Virus record (IMG/VR): IMGVR_UViG_3300021085_000031
Span: 1 to 60,532 of that record
Reading direction: 5' to 3' (one strand)
DNA length: 60,532 nt
Source of the DNA: a virus
This document shows, in pieces, positions 1 through 7,888 of this stretch. The position numbers were made by a program, and so were the translations under genes. A model generated the notes under the pieces. It saw only the letters and a list, made by a program, of their open reading frames with translations. It ran no database searches and was not told where the DNA came from. Numbering within the stretch: the stretch's first letter is position 1; every line of letters starts with the position of its first letter.

Positions 1-303
1 ATTACGTCAATGAGTAAAGACGAGAACGCACAGAAGCTAAGAACAATGAACATTCAGAAGTTGTTCGGTGAGACTGCGTTTACCAAGTTCATCTACCTCG
101 ACACTGGGGCAGATAAGGATGAGGTGTTAAGTCAATACGAAGGAACAGATTACACTTGGGTTGAAGACAAGGTTGAGAACGCACACGCTGGTGCAAACTT
201 TGGTCTGGACTCTATTGTCATGGAACATGGATACAACATGGACGATGACAGCTTCCCACTCATGAAGGGTTGGAAAGATGTGTACGAATATCTAGTCGGT
301 TAG
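1..303 (+). CDS. HAD-family phosphatase, C-terminal fragment
   Basis: The reading frame is open from the first base, so the gene probably starts upstream; the ATG at 10 is likely internal. The visible ~100 residues resemble the C-terminal half of a small HAD phosphatase: a Lys-rich stretch, a beta strand FIYLDTG, then WVEDK followed by NAHAGANFGLDSIVM and the closing MKGWKDVYEYL. WVEDK would supply the acidic metal-binding residues of HAD motif IV. The nucleophile motif DxD should lie left of the window. The substrate cannot be told; small phage HAD enzymes are often nucleotide phosphatases. The gene is followed directly by a hairpin at 328-362. Confidence 0.55.
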   Translation: MTSMSKDENAQKLRTMNIQKLFGETAFTKFIYLDTGADKDEVLSQYEGTDYTWVEDKVENAHAGANFGLDSIVMEHGYNMDDDSFPLMKGWKDVYEYLVG

Positions 304-327
304 ATTCTCCCCATAAAACTCCCCTAT

Positions 328-362
328 ATACCCTATGTAAACAATTAAAATACATGGGGTAT
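328..362 (+). promoter_or_regulatory. 12-bp RNA hairpin between two genes
   Basis: Bases 328-339 (ATACCCTATGTA) pair with 351-362 (TACATGGGGTAT) over 12 bp with one G-U wobble and an 11-nt A-rich loop. The 3' arm ends 5 nt before the ATG at 368 and carries the GGGG that could act as ribosome-binding site. Only a short T run follows, so it is a poor intrinsic terminator. Masking of the start region or mRNA 3'-end protection is equally possible. Confidence 0.5.
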
Positions 363-367
363 TTCGC

Positions 368-754
368 ATGGCTAAACAAATAGCAGACACACCTGTAGGA
401 CAAGCAACAGTTGACTTGGAAAAGTATACTGAGTTAGTTCTCAAGGTGGACGAAGCACAAGATAAAATCAAAGAGATGGAAAAACTCTCTAAAGAACTAC
501 AGGTTGTATCAGCTGCCGCAAAACCAGTTCCAAAAGGATTCTGGTCATTGTTCCGTGATGAGAATGATATCAATGAGAAATCAATTATTGGATTTGCATC
601 ATTTATAATGATGGTTGTATTCGGTATTTTTGATTTGATTACTGCAATGAACGGTGTACAGTTAGAGATATCTGATACAATCTACACATCTTTTGTTGTC
701 GTAACATTGGGTTCATTTGGTATTGCAGAAGCAGGAAAAGCATTCGGTAAATAA
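368..754 (+). CDS. Small two-TM membrane protein with coiled coil
   Basis: 128 residues. Residues ~15-50 are charged and helical (VDLEKYTELVLKVDEAQDK and following), suggesting a coiled coil. Two hydrophobic segments follow (~IIGFASFIMMVVFGIFDLIT and ~YTSFVVVTLGSFGIAEAG). The size and hairpin topology would fit a holin-like or inner-membrane accessory protein, but no family signature is clear and no endolysin is adjacent, so holin is only a guess. The start is the first ATG after the hairpin; the next gene begins 1 nt after its stop. Confidence 0.6.
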   Translation: MAKQIADTPVGQATVDLEKYTELVLKVDEAQDKIKEMEKLSKELQVVSAAAKPVPKGFWSLFRDENDINEKSIIGFASFIMMVVFGIFDLITAMNGVQLEISDTIYTSFVVVTLGSFGIAEAGKAFGK

Positions 755-755
755 A

Positions 756-1568
756 ATGGAAAAGGTTAGGTGGAGAGGAACGTGGGGCGTTGGTGATGCA
801 ATGCTCGCCCTCAACGTATGTCATAAGTATTGTTATGATAATAACATAAAAGTAAACCTAGAGATGCATTGGGAACACGGTGAGGATTATCTCCATTCGC
901 CCGATGACCCCGAAACCATCATAGAGAGAATGGAGTGGTTACACACCAAATACCACAGACCAGAGGATGTGACAGTCACTCACGTCTACTACTCCGACCT
1001 ATTCCAACACGGCAATGTCAATCCTGATAAACAGAAGGATAGATTCTACTTTGATTCGGGTGCATACGACTCGACAGGAGCGCCATCAAACCACTGGCCG
1101 TTCAAGAAAGAATTGTATCGTAATCATATCAAGACAAAACGCATTGTTATCTGGACACCAACTTATAACACAGAACAACCAAGATTATGGAAAAGGTTCT
1201 TGACAAAAGATGATTGGGCCTATATAATAAGCTTACTGCGCCGAGAGGGTTGGATACTAGTTGAATTGACGTATCGAACACCAGTAAAAGATGCATTTGA
1301 ACAGATTAGAAAAGCAGATTACATCTTTAGTTATGATGGTATGTGGCATTATATCGCAAAGAACTTTTCTATACCTATATTCATTCCATCTTGGGAAGGT
1401 ATTACTGGTTATGCATGTCCTCAAGTAGTATGTAGACCTGACACTGAGGGAGTTATGGAATTTGTGAATACCTTCACTGAAGAAGGTAGACACCACATGG
1501 ATAATAAAGCAGATAAATATCTGAGAGAATTGAGTAAATTTTATGAAGAAAATACTACAGATAGTTAA
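756..1568 (+). CDS. GT9-like glycosyltransferase (GT-B type)
   Basis: 270 residues from the ATG at 756, which lies 1 nt after the previous stop; an upstream in-frame start at 717 would sit inside the previous gene. The N-terminus RWRGTWGVGDAMLALNV looks like the first Rossmann strand and GG/GD loop of heptosyltransferase-like enzymes. The C-terminal part ADYIFSYDGMWHYIAKNFSIP resembles the GT9 signature (D-G-xx-H-xA-xxxxxP) that binds the nucleotide sugar. It probably transfers a sugar to a glycan; donor and acceptor are unknown. First gene of a long glycan-type island. Confidence 0.5.
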   Translation: MEKVRWRGTWGVGDAMLALNVCHKYCYDNNIKVNLEMHWEHGEDYLHSPDDPETIIERMEWLHTKYHRPEDVTVTHVYYSDLFQHGNVNPDKQKDRFYFDSGAYDSTGAPSNHWPFKKELYRNHIKTKRIVIWTPTYNTEQPRLWKRFLTKDDWAYIISLLRREGWILVELTYRTPVKDAFEQIRKADYIFSYDGMWHYIAKNFSIPIFIPSWEGITGYACPQVVCRPDTEGVMEFVNTFTEEGRHHMDNKADKYLRELSKFYEENTTDS

Positions 1569-1707
1569 CCTATCACCTAACGAATCTATCGTTGAGAAAC
1601 TAGCTGATATACATCCTATGAAACAAATCACTTATGCGTCTATATTGCAAGTGGTTGTATTCTTCTTTATGTTACTTATGTTTAAAGTAATTGGGAGTTT
1701 TGTGTGA
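1543..1707 (+). CDS. 54-aa single-TM protein
   Basis: A short gene linking its neighbours: its ATG at 1543 lies inside the end of the GT9-like gene and its TGA (1705-1707) overlaps the GTG start of the radical SAM gene. The predicted protein has a soluble N-terminus (MKKILQIVNLSPNES) and one hydrophobic helix at residues ~31-50 (ASILQVVVFFFMLLMFKVIG). The overlaps at both ends suggest translational coupling. No family recognised; it might anchor a glycan-modifying complex, but that is inference. Confidence 0.5.
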   Translation: MKKILQIVNLSPNESIVEKLADIHPMKQITYASILQVVVFFFMLLMFKVIGSFV

Positions 1708-2666
1708 AAATTGATAGAGCAGTAATTGAAATTAACGGTGGGTGTAACTACTCGTGTACTATGTGTCCCCAAGACATGCGTACTGGAGGGAGACATAAAG
1801 ACTTTCTCAAGAAGATGGGACTAGAAGAGTTTGAGAAGAATGTCGCAGATTGTGCCCAACATGGATTGAGAGTAGTCAACCTAGAAGGTAGTGGAGAACC
1901 CACACTGAATAGAAACCTACCTGAGTACATTAAGATTGTAAAGAAGTATGGAGCCAAGTGTTTCATGTTCTCTAATGGATTCCGTATGCATGGACAGTTT
2001 ATGAAGGACTGTGTTGATGCGGGTCTGGACTTCTATCGGTACTCATTCATTGGGTACAATCCTGAGAAGTATGATGAGTGGATGAATAACATCATTGGAG
2101 GAAACTTTAATACTATTGTAAACAACATTCGTGAGATGAAGAAATATGTAGACGAGACTGGAAGTGACTGTGTAGTCGCAACCTATCATTTGATTACTGA
2201 CAACAACAACCTAAATAATGAGCTGGATGCTTATAAAAAGTTAGTTGATGACCTTGGGGTGAAGACTGAAATATGGAAAATGCATAACTGGTCTGGTGTA
2301 TACGAGATTGGTGAAAACGAAAGAAAAGGTGAGGTAAAAACCTGTGGTAGACCCTTTAGTCCTGATGTTGTTATCCGTGCTGGCGGTACTGGCGGCAAAA
2401 GAGGTGGTGTTGCACCTTGTTGCCAAGTACTCGGACAAGACGAGAAGGCCGTTCTGGGGCACACCTCTGAGAATACAATCGAAGAAATCTGGAATGGGCC
2501 CGAATATACAAAACTCCGTGATGACCATACTACTGGAAATTATCCTGATTACTGCCGTACTTGCGACTTTCTACTGGATGACCCTGAAGTATTAGTTTAC
2601 ACGAATCATGAACGTGACTTAATGAAGATGCACGGAACTGAGTTCGACTTGAATGATTACCGATAA
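1704..2666 (+). CDS. Radical SAM enzyme with C-terminal SPASM-like cysteines
   Basis: 320 residues with a GTG start in a GTGA overlap. The radical SAM cluster motif CX3CX2C is at Cys14, Cys18 and Cys21 (GGCNYSCTMCPQ), followed by LEGSGEPTLN, the GGE-like SAM-binding strand. The C-terminal third has further cysteines (VKTCGRPF, VAPCCQVLG, YCRTCDF) typical of SPASM/twitch domains that hold auxiliary Fe-S clusters in enzymes modifying peptides or sugars. The reaction is not predictable; the glycan-gene context suggests a sugar or peptide modification. Confidence 0.8.
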   Translation: MKIDRAVIEINGGCNYSCTMCPQDMRTGGRHKDFLKKMGLEEFEKNVADCAQHGLRVVNLEGSGEPTLNRNLPEYIKIVKKYGAKCFMFSNGFRMHGQFMKDCVDAGLDFYRYSFIGYNPEKYDEWMNNIIGGNFNTIVNNIREMKKYVDETGSDCVVATYHLITDNNNLNNELDAYKKLVDDLGVKTEIWKMHNWSGVYEIGENERKGEVKTCGRPFSPDVVIRAGGTGGKRGGVAPCCQVLGQDEKAVLGHTSENTIEEIWNGPEYTKLRDDHTTGNYPDYCRTCDFLLDDPEVLVYTNHERDLMKMHGTEFDLNDYR

Positions 2667-3249
2667 CCTTTGGATGATTCAGATACCTGGCAATAAGGTA
2701 TCACAACATTATGCAAGACAGAGTATACCAACGTGGGATGCTGATGTCAACTTATTTGACGCATATACACCTGACCATATGCCAAACTATCTGACCTTTG
2801 ATAAGTTCTGGGGTGAACGTGAGTTCAGTGAGAGTGAGAAGGCGGGATTCTATAGTCACCTAGAGTTGTGGCAGAAGTGTTATGTTGAAGAGAAACCAAT
2901 CGCAATCATTGAACATGACGTGGTACAACGTAAAAAGAGTATGCCCATCGTGGGTGATTTCTTTGCGTTTGCAGACTTTGTTGATGAAGACGATTGGAGA
3001 AACTACTCTACCCGATTCAAGGGTCATCCATACTGGGGAACAGACGAACCCCTATGTCCTGTCACCCACGCATACTATATGACCCCCGATGTGGCAGAGT
3101 CATTGTTCTTCTCTATCAGTCTCTACCCTGTTACCAAGTTTGTGGATGATTACATGTGGGAGTTCATGGGGAAGAACAAGAGAAAAATAATGGATTATGC
3201 AAGTCCTATATACTATAACGATATAGGCGGAACTATGGTACATGAGTGA
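2653..3249 (+). CDS. GT25-like glycosyltransferase
   Basis: 198 residues, starting 14 nt before the end of the radical SAM gene. The stretch SEKAGFYSHLELWQKC followed by AIIEHDVV matches the LPS glycosyltransferase family 25 pattern (S-H-xx-xW, then an E-x-D-like acidic strand), and HAYYMTPDVAESL matches its AYxxxxxGA region. Shorter than typical GT25 domains (~220-250 aa). Probably adds a sugar to a surface glycan; the substrate is unknown. Two other GT25-like genes lie at 11.3-12.6 kb. Confidence 0.55.
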   Translation: MITDNLWMIQIPGNKVSQHYARQSIPTWDADVNLFDAYTPDHMPNYLTFDKFWGEREFSESEKAGFYSHLELWQKCYVEEKPIAIIEHDVVQRKKSMPIVGDFFAFADFVDEDDWRNYSTRFKGHPYWGTDEPLCPVTHAYYMTPDVAESLFFSISLYPVTKFVDDYMWEFMGKNKRKIMDYASPIYYNDIGGTMVHE

Positions 3250-3424
3250 ACAAGAACATAACCCCACAATGATGTTTCTGGAATATAAGATACACCGAAC
3301 ATCCGATTGGAAAATACAATTCGACAGTGCATTGGAATTGATAAACCTCAATCCAGAATGGAAAGAAGGAGATGTCCTCGGTCTATCCATACAAGACGGA
3401 AGGATTACATTGACTAAATTATGA
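3242..3424 (+). CDS. 60-aa hypothetical protein with AbrB-like hairpin
   Basis: Overlaps both neighbours (8 nt upstream, 4 nt downstream). The C-terminal part EWKEGDVLGLSIQDGRITLTKL looks like the swapped-hairpin half of AbrB/MazE-type proteins (GD followed by a hydrophobic strand, turn and strand). At 60 residues it could be a small DNA-binding regulator or an unrelated small beta protein. No toxin partner is next to it, so an antitoxin role is not supported. Confidence 0.45.
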   Translation: MSEQEHNPTMMFLEYKIHRTSDWKIQFDSALELINLNPEWKEGDVLGLSIQDGRITLTKL

Positions 3425-4212
3425 AGAGATTAATATTTCAAGTATCGGTGGGCAAACCATCGAATCTATACAAACACTGTATCGAATCAGTCGCACATTA
3501 TTGTGCGAATTATGATATCGAACACATTGTTCTGACACAACCCAAACTACGAATCAAACCTGATATCTTTAGTAGTGGCCGCAGTGAAGAATCTTACATG
3601 AAGTATGGTGGATATCTTCCTATCTTTGAGAAGGAGAACGCATTTGAATACCTTGATGACTATGACCAGATTGCCATTGTGGATGCCGACATTTATATAC
3701 GAGCCGATGCCCCTAATATATTCGATGACTTTGGTACTACTCATGCCTTTGGTGCAGTAGCAGAACGTGAGATGGATATCCAAGACTGGTATGGTGGTAA
3801 GATTCAAAACTATTCTGCCATGCAGTATCGTCACCTACATGGTAGTGGACAGGGTGACTTCAAACCAAACAATCTAGGTTACGAGTTCTTTAATATGGGA
3901 TTGATTCTCTTGAACTCAAAACAATTCAAACCATACCTCAAGGGACAAGACCCACACACCTTTTTGAATCGTATGGAATTTAAAGACTTTGTAGATGGTC
4001 TTGGTGCATACAAGTGGAGTACTGACCAGACCTTGCTAAACTATTTCCTGAAGAAGTATAAGATACCTACCAAACATATGGATGGTAAGTGGAATGGACT
4101 ATTTGGTGCAATCAATAATGTAAAGGATTGTAACTTTGTGCATTTCTTTCTAAAGGATAAACTCCCTGACGGTGGAGAAAATGTTGACCAGTTAATGAAT
4201 CAAATCATATAA
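3421..4212 (+). CDS. GT8-like glycosyltransferase (GT-A fold)
   Basis: 263 residues, starting in a 4-nt overlap with the small upstream gene. The metal/nucleotide-sugar motif DxD is in QIAIVDADIYI (residues ~85-95). EFFNMGLILLN is the conserved N-G loop of GT8/GT24-type enzymes that contacts the donor sugar, and the C-terminal NFVHFFLKDK provides the late His ligand region. It likely transfers a hexose to a surface or phage glycan. A T4-type late promoter lies at its very end and serves the next gene. Confidence 0.6.
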   Translation: MKRLIFQVSVGKPSNLYKHCIESVAHYCANYDIEHIVLTQPKLRIKPDIFSSGRSEESYMKYGGYLPIFEKENAFEYLDDYDQIAIVDADIYIRADAPNIFDDFGTTHAFGAVAEREMDIQDWYGGKIQNYSAMQYRHLHGSGQGDFKPNNLGYEFFNMGLILLNSKQFKPYLKGQDPHTFLNRMEFKDFVDGLGAYKWSTDQTLLNYFLKKYKIPTKHMDGKWNGLFGAINNVKDCNFVHFFLKDKLPDGGENVDQLMNQII

Positions 4213-4215
4213 ATA
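4208..4215 (+). promoter_or_regulatory. T4-type late promoter TATAAATA
   Basis: Exact TATAAATA just ahead of the ferritin-like gene, with a ~45-nt leader that includes AGGAG before the ATG at 4269. The phage encodes gp33 (21071), the T4 late coactivator, which supports late-promoter usage. An 8-mer this AT-rich also occurs by chance, so confidence rests on position. Confidence 0.5.
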
Positions 4216-4268
4216 ACTAATAGACAATACCGTCAACTTATATTAATAGAGTGAATAGGAGAACCCTA

Positions 4269-4967
4269 ATGTTAACCCCGAATGATTTTGTGAAGAAGAT
4301 TCGCAAAGATAACCAAGCCCTGTTTGAAGCGTCTAAGATGAATACTAAGGCGTACTTCGAAGGTGACCTTCCTGAAGAGGAAATGGTCAATCACTTCATT
4401 GGTCGCATGGTCAATGAACGTATGAACATGTCTGAAATCTCAATGCAGATTGCAAATGCAGCTGACGATACAGACCCGAAAGAATTAGAACTTCTTTCTA
4501 AACAAGCAGCAGACGAAGCAAAACATTACCGTATGGTTCGAGAAGTAATCGAACACATTAAAGGTGAGAAGATTGATGTAGTCCAAGCACTTGAATCAGA
4601 AAGAAAGGCAAACACCGCAAAAGGTGCTGCACTTCTAGATAAGTATGATGCACAAGAAGATGAGGCAGTCCTTGCCGCATACCAACTTGTTGCAGAAGGA
4701 CGTGCAGAAGCTGTCTGGAATCAGATGGCAGATACCATTCAAGATGATTTCATCTCTACTCGTTATCGTGAGATTGCGAAAGACGAAGGTTTCCACAGTG
4801 CAATCGGTGGATACTCGTTACGTAAACTTGCGACAGACGAAGAGACTCAAAGTCGTGTCCAACGTGTTGTGGAAGCAATGCGTAAAGACCTGTTTGAAAT
4901 CTCGTGTAAAAACACAGTCGAAGCAGAAGGTTCGAGGGAACTCGTAAACGAAGCTTACGGTTGGTAG
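4269..4967 (+). CDS. Ferritin-like diiron protein
   Basis: 232 residues, all helical. The start at 4269 is chosen because AGGAG sits 8 nt upstream; an in-frame GTG at 4251 precedes this site. Two ExxH motifs, E83-A-K-H86 (ADEAKHY) and E173-G-F-H176 (KDEGFHS), lie on two helices, with glutamates on the other two (E50 or E56; E143 or E147). That is the four-helix diiron ligand set of ferritin-like oxidases and oxygenases. It has no obvious ferritin storage-cage features. It may be an O2-dependent oxidase or hydroxylase working with the adjacent amidotransferase and cupin. The gene has its own late promoter. Confidence 0.65.
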   Translation: MLTPNDFVKKIRKDNQALFEASKMNTKAYFEGDLPEEEMVNHFIGRMVNERMNMSEISMQIANAADDTDPKELELLSKQAADEAKHYRMVREVIEHIKGEKIDVVQALESERKANTAKGAALLDKYDAQEDEAVLAAYQLVAEGRAEAVWNQMADTIQDDFISTRYREIAKDEGFHSAIGGYSLRKLATDEETQSRVQRVVEAMRKDLFEISCKNTVEAEGSRELVNEAYGW

Positions 4968-5519
4968 ATGAAGATAGGACTCAGTCAAAGAGTCCTCACG
5001 CACAACAAACAAGTTCATGACTCTTTAGACCGTAGTTGGTACGTGTTATTAAGGGGTCATGAACTCGTCCCCATCCCAAATCGTGAAGACTTAAATTATC
5101 CATCTCTTGCCGAATCTCTAGACCTTCTTATCCTTACGGGTGGAGGGAACGAGAGGATTCGACTCGAAACCGAAATATCTATTGCAACCGAGATGGCAAA
5201 ACTAGGTAAACCTATACTTGGCATATGTCATGGTGCATTTTTACTCACAGAGATTTTTGAAGGTAAGACAAAGTCTGGCAAGGAGAATCATCACAACGTG
5301 AATCATCTTGTGTACGGTAAAGAATCTAATCGTATGGTGAATAGTTTTCACAACATTGCTATTGACAAACACCCCCCAAATAGTGTATTATTATACAGTG
5401 ATGAAGATGACGATTGTGAATCATGGATAATGGATAATATCTGTGCGATTGTATGGCATCCAGAGAGGATGACTATACCTTATATACCAGAAGAAATTAT
5501 GGAGGCAACAGGACTATGA
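4968..5519 (+). CDS. Class I glutamine amidotransferase-family hydrolase
   Basis: 183 residues; the ATG directly follows the previous stop. Catalytic features are visible: oxyanion-loop TGGG (57-60), nucleophile elbow GICHG with Cys87, and His164/Glu166 in VWHPERM, plus VNSFHN (124-129). The pattern ISQRV...SLDRSW...LTGG...GICHG...VNSFH...WHPER resembles capsule-cluster amidotransferases such as the gamma-glutamyl-CDP-amidate hydrolase of Campylobacter (from memory, not aligned). It probably hydrolyses a gamma-glutamyl amide; the true substrate is unknown. Confidence 0.7.
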   Translation: MKIGLSQRVLTHNKQVHDSLDRSWYVLLRGHELVPIPNREDLNYPSLAESLDLLILTGGGNERIRLETEISIATEMAKLGKPILGICHGAFLLTEIFEGKTKSGKENHHNVNHLVYGKESNRMVNSFHNIAIDKHPPNSVLLYSDEDDDCESWIMDNICAIVWHPERMTIPYIPEEIMEATGL

Positions 5520-6172
5520 TTAATATAAAAAAAGGTGAGACTTTTCAAGTTCGTGATATATGGAGTTATGATATCACGTTTGTTGAAGGTAGATATACGA
5601 GTGACAATTTCTTAGGAACAAGTTACTTGATGGCCAAAGATTCTAATATTCATATTAGAGATGGATACTCAGTCAACGGTAAGAATTTTGCGGGACAGAC
5701 AACAAAACAATTTACCGTATATGATGACTCCACATTTGCCCATATAAAATTCTATGGTTTATCCATGAATGATGAACGTCTGTTTATACCTCATGGGAAT
5801 CCAAAAGGTAATCTATCGTATATGGATGGTGGTACAAATACTACCGCAGTAAATCCAGGCAGACTAGGATTACCTGTTATCAACTATGTCCATTTTCCAG
5901 CAGGGATGAAACAAACCCTACACACCCATCCAAGTCAACGTATTGGTCTTATCCTTTCTGGTAAAGGTGAGATTGAACTTGACAATGGTGTAATGTTTCC
6001 TATCAAAGAAGGTGACTGTTGGGTGATGGAAAGAAATGTACTACACAACTTTATGTGTAACCAAGGTGAAGATGTCACCCTATTCGTGTTCAGTCCTGAC
6101 TCTGGTACAGGGCCGACAGATGAAATTAATCCATTGAAGGTGAGAACTTATGTCGGACAAACAAGAGTCTAA
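5516..6172 (+). CDS. Cupin-domain protein
   Basis: 218 residues from the ATG at 5516, in an ATGA overlap with the amidotransferase. Cupin motif 1 is QTLHTHPSQRIGLILSGKG (metal ligands His136 and His138), and motif 2 is GDCWVMERNVLHNF (His177). A ~110-residue N-terminal half is also beta-rich, so this may be a bicupin with one degenerate barrel. Cupins here may be isomerases, epimerases or dioxygenases. Tight coupling to the diiron and amidotransferase genes suggests a shared pathway. Confidence 0.7.
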   Translation: MINIKKGETFQVRDIWSYDITFVEGRYTSDNFLGTSYLMAKDSNIHIRDGYSVNGKNFAGQTTKQFTVYDDSTFAHIKFYGLSMNDERLFIPHGNPKGNLSYMDGGTNTTAVNPGRLGLPVINYVHFPAGMKQTLHTHPSQRIGLILSGKGEIELDNGVMFPIKEGDCWVMERNVLHNFMCNQGEDVTLFVFSPDSGTGPTDEINPLKVRTYVGQTRV

Positions 6173-6788
6173 GAAACTAATTATTATCACAGGGCCACAG
6201 GGTTCTGGGAATCATCTATTCAGTAAAGTGTTTGGTTATCATTCGGATGTAAACGGATGGGATTTCGGAGACAAGTACTGGATACCATCTGACGAAGAAC
6301 CCTTTGCAGAGTGTTGGGTTGACCCATCCAAGACAAAGAGTATGTTGACCCAAGACTATATTGTTGCGAATGTCAGTGTACCGTTTGTCTATGATGGAGT
6401 CAAACAGATTCCTCAGATACAACAAGTAGTCTACGAAGCACAAGATGCTGGATATGATGTAAGGGTTTGTATCGTAGTACGTGATGGTAATATCAACCGA
6501 GAACAACAACGTAGAGTCCGTAAGGAGATAACCCTACCGACTGCACTACAATACTATTATAATCTAGATGCACAGCTGGAGTTTTTGTCACACGAATCTC
6601 TTTTCCTATATGGTGGTGCATACCTGAGATGGTTATCTAAGATTCTCGACTTCCCTATTGCTTATAGTGATGACCGAGTACTGAGAGATATCAACGAAGA
6701 CCAGAATGCGAAGTACGTGAAACACGTAGAAGAACACTGGTTAGATGAACAAGTATGGAATGGGATAAGACCAAAAAGTGAAAGGTAA
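6150..6788 (+). CDS. P-loop NTPase / sulfotransferase-like protein
   Basis: 212 residues overlapping the cupin end by 23 nt, with GGTGAGA upstream of its ATG. An N-terminal P-loop ITGPQGSGNHLF (residues ~13-24) ends in Asn-His instead of Lys-Ser/Thr, as in PAPS-binding sulfotransferases and related phage proteins. VRVCIVVRDGNINREQQRR may be the second nucleotide-binding strand and helix. The assignment as sulfotransferase rather than kinase is tentative. Next to two more sulfotransferase-like genes. Confidence 0.5.
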   Translation: MSDKQESKKLIIITGPQGSGNHLFSKVFGYHSDVNGWDFGDKYWIPSDEEPFAECWVDPSKTKSMLTQDYIVANVSVPFVYDGVKQIPQIQQVVYEAQDAGYDVRVCIVVRDGNINREQQRRVRKEITLPTALQYYYNLDAQLEFLSHESLFLYGGAYLRWLSKILDFPIAYSDDRVLRDINEDQNAKYVKHVEEHWLDEQVWNGIRPKSER

Positions 6789-7347
6789 TTATTTATTAAT
6801 GACGGGTGCGCCAGGCAGTAAGTGGTCTGGAGTTGCAAACAACATTCACGCATCCACAGATTTTGACCAGACCGATATCACAAAGGAAAGGTCTTACACA
6901 CACCACAATGGTTTAGTACATGGGGGTGCATACTTTGACCCACTGATGGAGTTTAAGTTTGACAAGAAAGAATGGGACTTGCCTTTTTCTGGAAAAGGTG
7001 TTAGACTAATCAAATCGCATACCCTATCCACACAACTACCTAACTACCACAAGTATCCTGTTGTTCTGGTAATAAGGAATTCTTATTCGTGTTGGGAGTG
7101 GTGGAATCAGTGTGGTGGGTTTCGTATCACATATCCTGATTATACGTGGTATAAGAATCCCGACAATATGTTTGTACAGATACAGTTACAGAATCAAGCC
7201 ATAACAACATTCATATATAAGAACAGAGATAAGATTATTCAATGTATGGATAATATCGAAGTACTTGAAGAACTGGGATTAGACTCTAACGTGACAAAAG
7301 ATAATTATAGTGAAAAAGATGTGAGTGTATATGTCTACCAACCTTAA
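6778..7347 (+). CDS. Sulfotransferase-like P-loop protein
   Basis: 189 residues with a GTG start at 6778 overlapping the upstream stop (an ATG at 6799 would remove the first strand). The P-loop-like MTGAPGSKWSGVANNI (residues ~8-23) fits a 5'-phosphosulfate-binding loop. VRLIKSHTLS followed by VVLVIRNSYSCWEWW matches the K-S-H and R-N/D...SW pattern of sulfotransferase 3'-phosphate binding. It probably transfers sulfate from PAPS to a glycan or small molecule. Confidence 0.55.
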   Translation: MKGNYLLMTGAPGSKWSGVANNIHASTDFDQTDITKERSYTHHNGLVHGGAYFDPLMEFKFDKKEWDLPFSGKGVRLIKSHTLSTQLPNYHKYPVVLVIRNSYSCWEWWNQCGGFRITYPDYTWYKNPDNMFVQIQLQNQAITTFIYKNRDKIIQCMDNIEVLEELGLDSNVTKDNYSEKDVSVYVYQP

Positions 7348-7888
7348 AACAATTAATGCAGAAACTAGACAATGGTTGAAGGACTACTTCACATACGACT
7401 GGCCAAGTTCACGCACTGCGGGACTTGATAGATATTACTGGACAGGGTTTAGGTTAATAGATGAAATCAGAGAAGGGGAATCAGTTCTGGATGTTGGTTG
7501 TGGTATCAATCCTTTTAAGCGTCACATTGCCAATCTTCATGGAATTGATATTACAGACATAGGGTCTGACGAACAAGTAGATGTTCAATACTTTAAATCT
7601 GAAAAGAAGTATGACGTTGCGTTTGCATTAGGTAGTATCAACTTTTGTAGTTATGATACAATACGAGACCAGACCGAGGGAATGGTCAACGCACTCAAGC
7701 AGAAGTCACGTATATACTGGAGATGTAATCCAGCCCATCGTGACCACACCAATGATAAGGTGAATGATGTTCCGTTCTTTCATTGGAGACTCGAACATCA
7801 TCTTTTGTTATCAAAACGATTCGGATATGAAATCACTGAATTCATGCCTGACCAGAATAGATATTATGTGAAGTGGGAAAGAGAATGA
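7331..7888 (+). CDS. SAM-dependent methyltransferase
   Basis: About 185 residues from the ATG at 7331 (a GTG at 7325 is also possible). Class I motif I is SVLDVGCGINPFK (residues 51-63). Following strands GIDITDIG and YDVAFALGSINF fit motifs II and IV. The C-terminus (FFHWRLEHHLLLSKRFGYEI) is the usual late strand region. The target may be the glycan or small molecule made by this island. Its stop overlaps the next start (ATGA). Confidence 0.75.
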   Translation: MSTNLKTINAETRQWLKDYFTYDWPSSRTAGLDRYYWTGFRLIDEIREGESVLDVGCGINPFKRHIANLHGIDITDIGSDEQVDVQYFKSEKKYDVAFALGSINFCSYDTIRDQTEGMVNALKQKSRIYWRCNPAHRDHTNDKVNDVPFFHWRLEHHLLLSKRFGYEITEFMPDQNRYYVKWERE

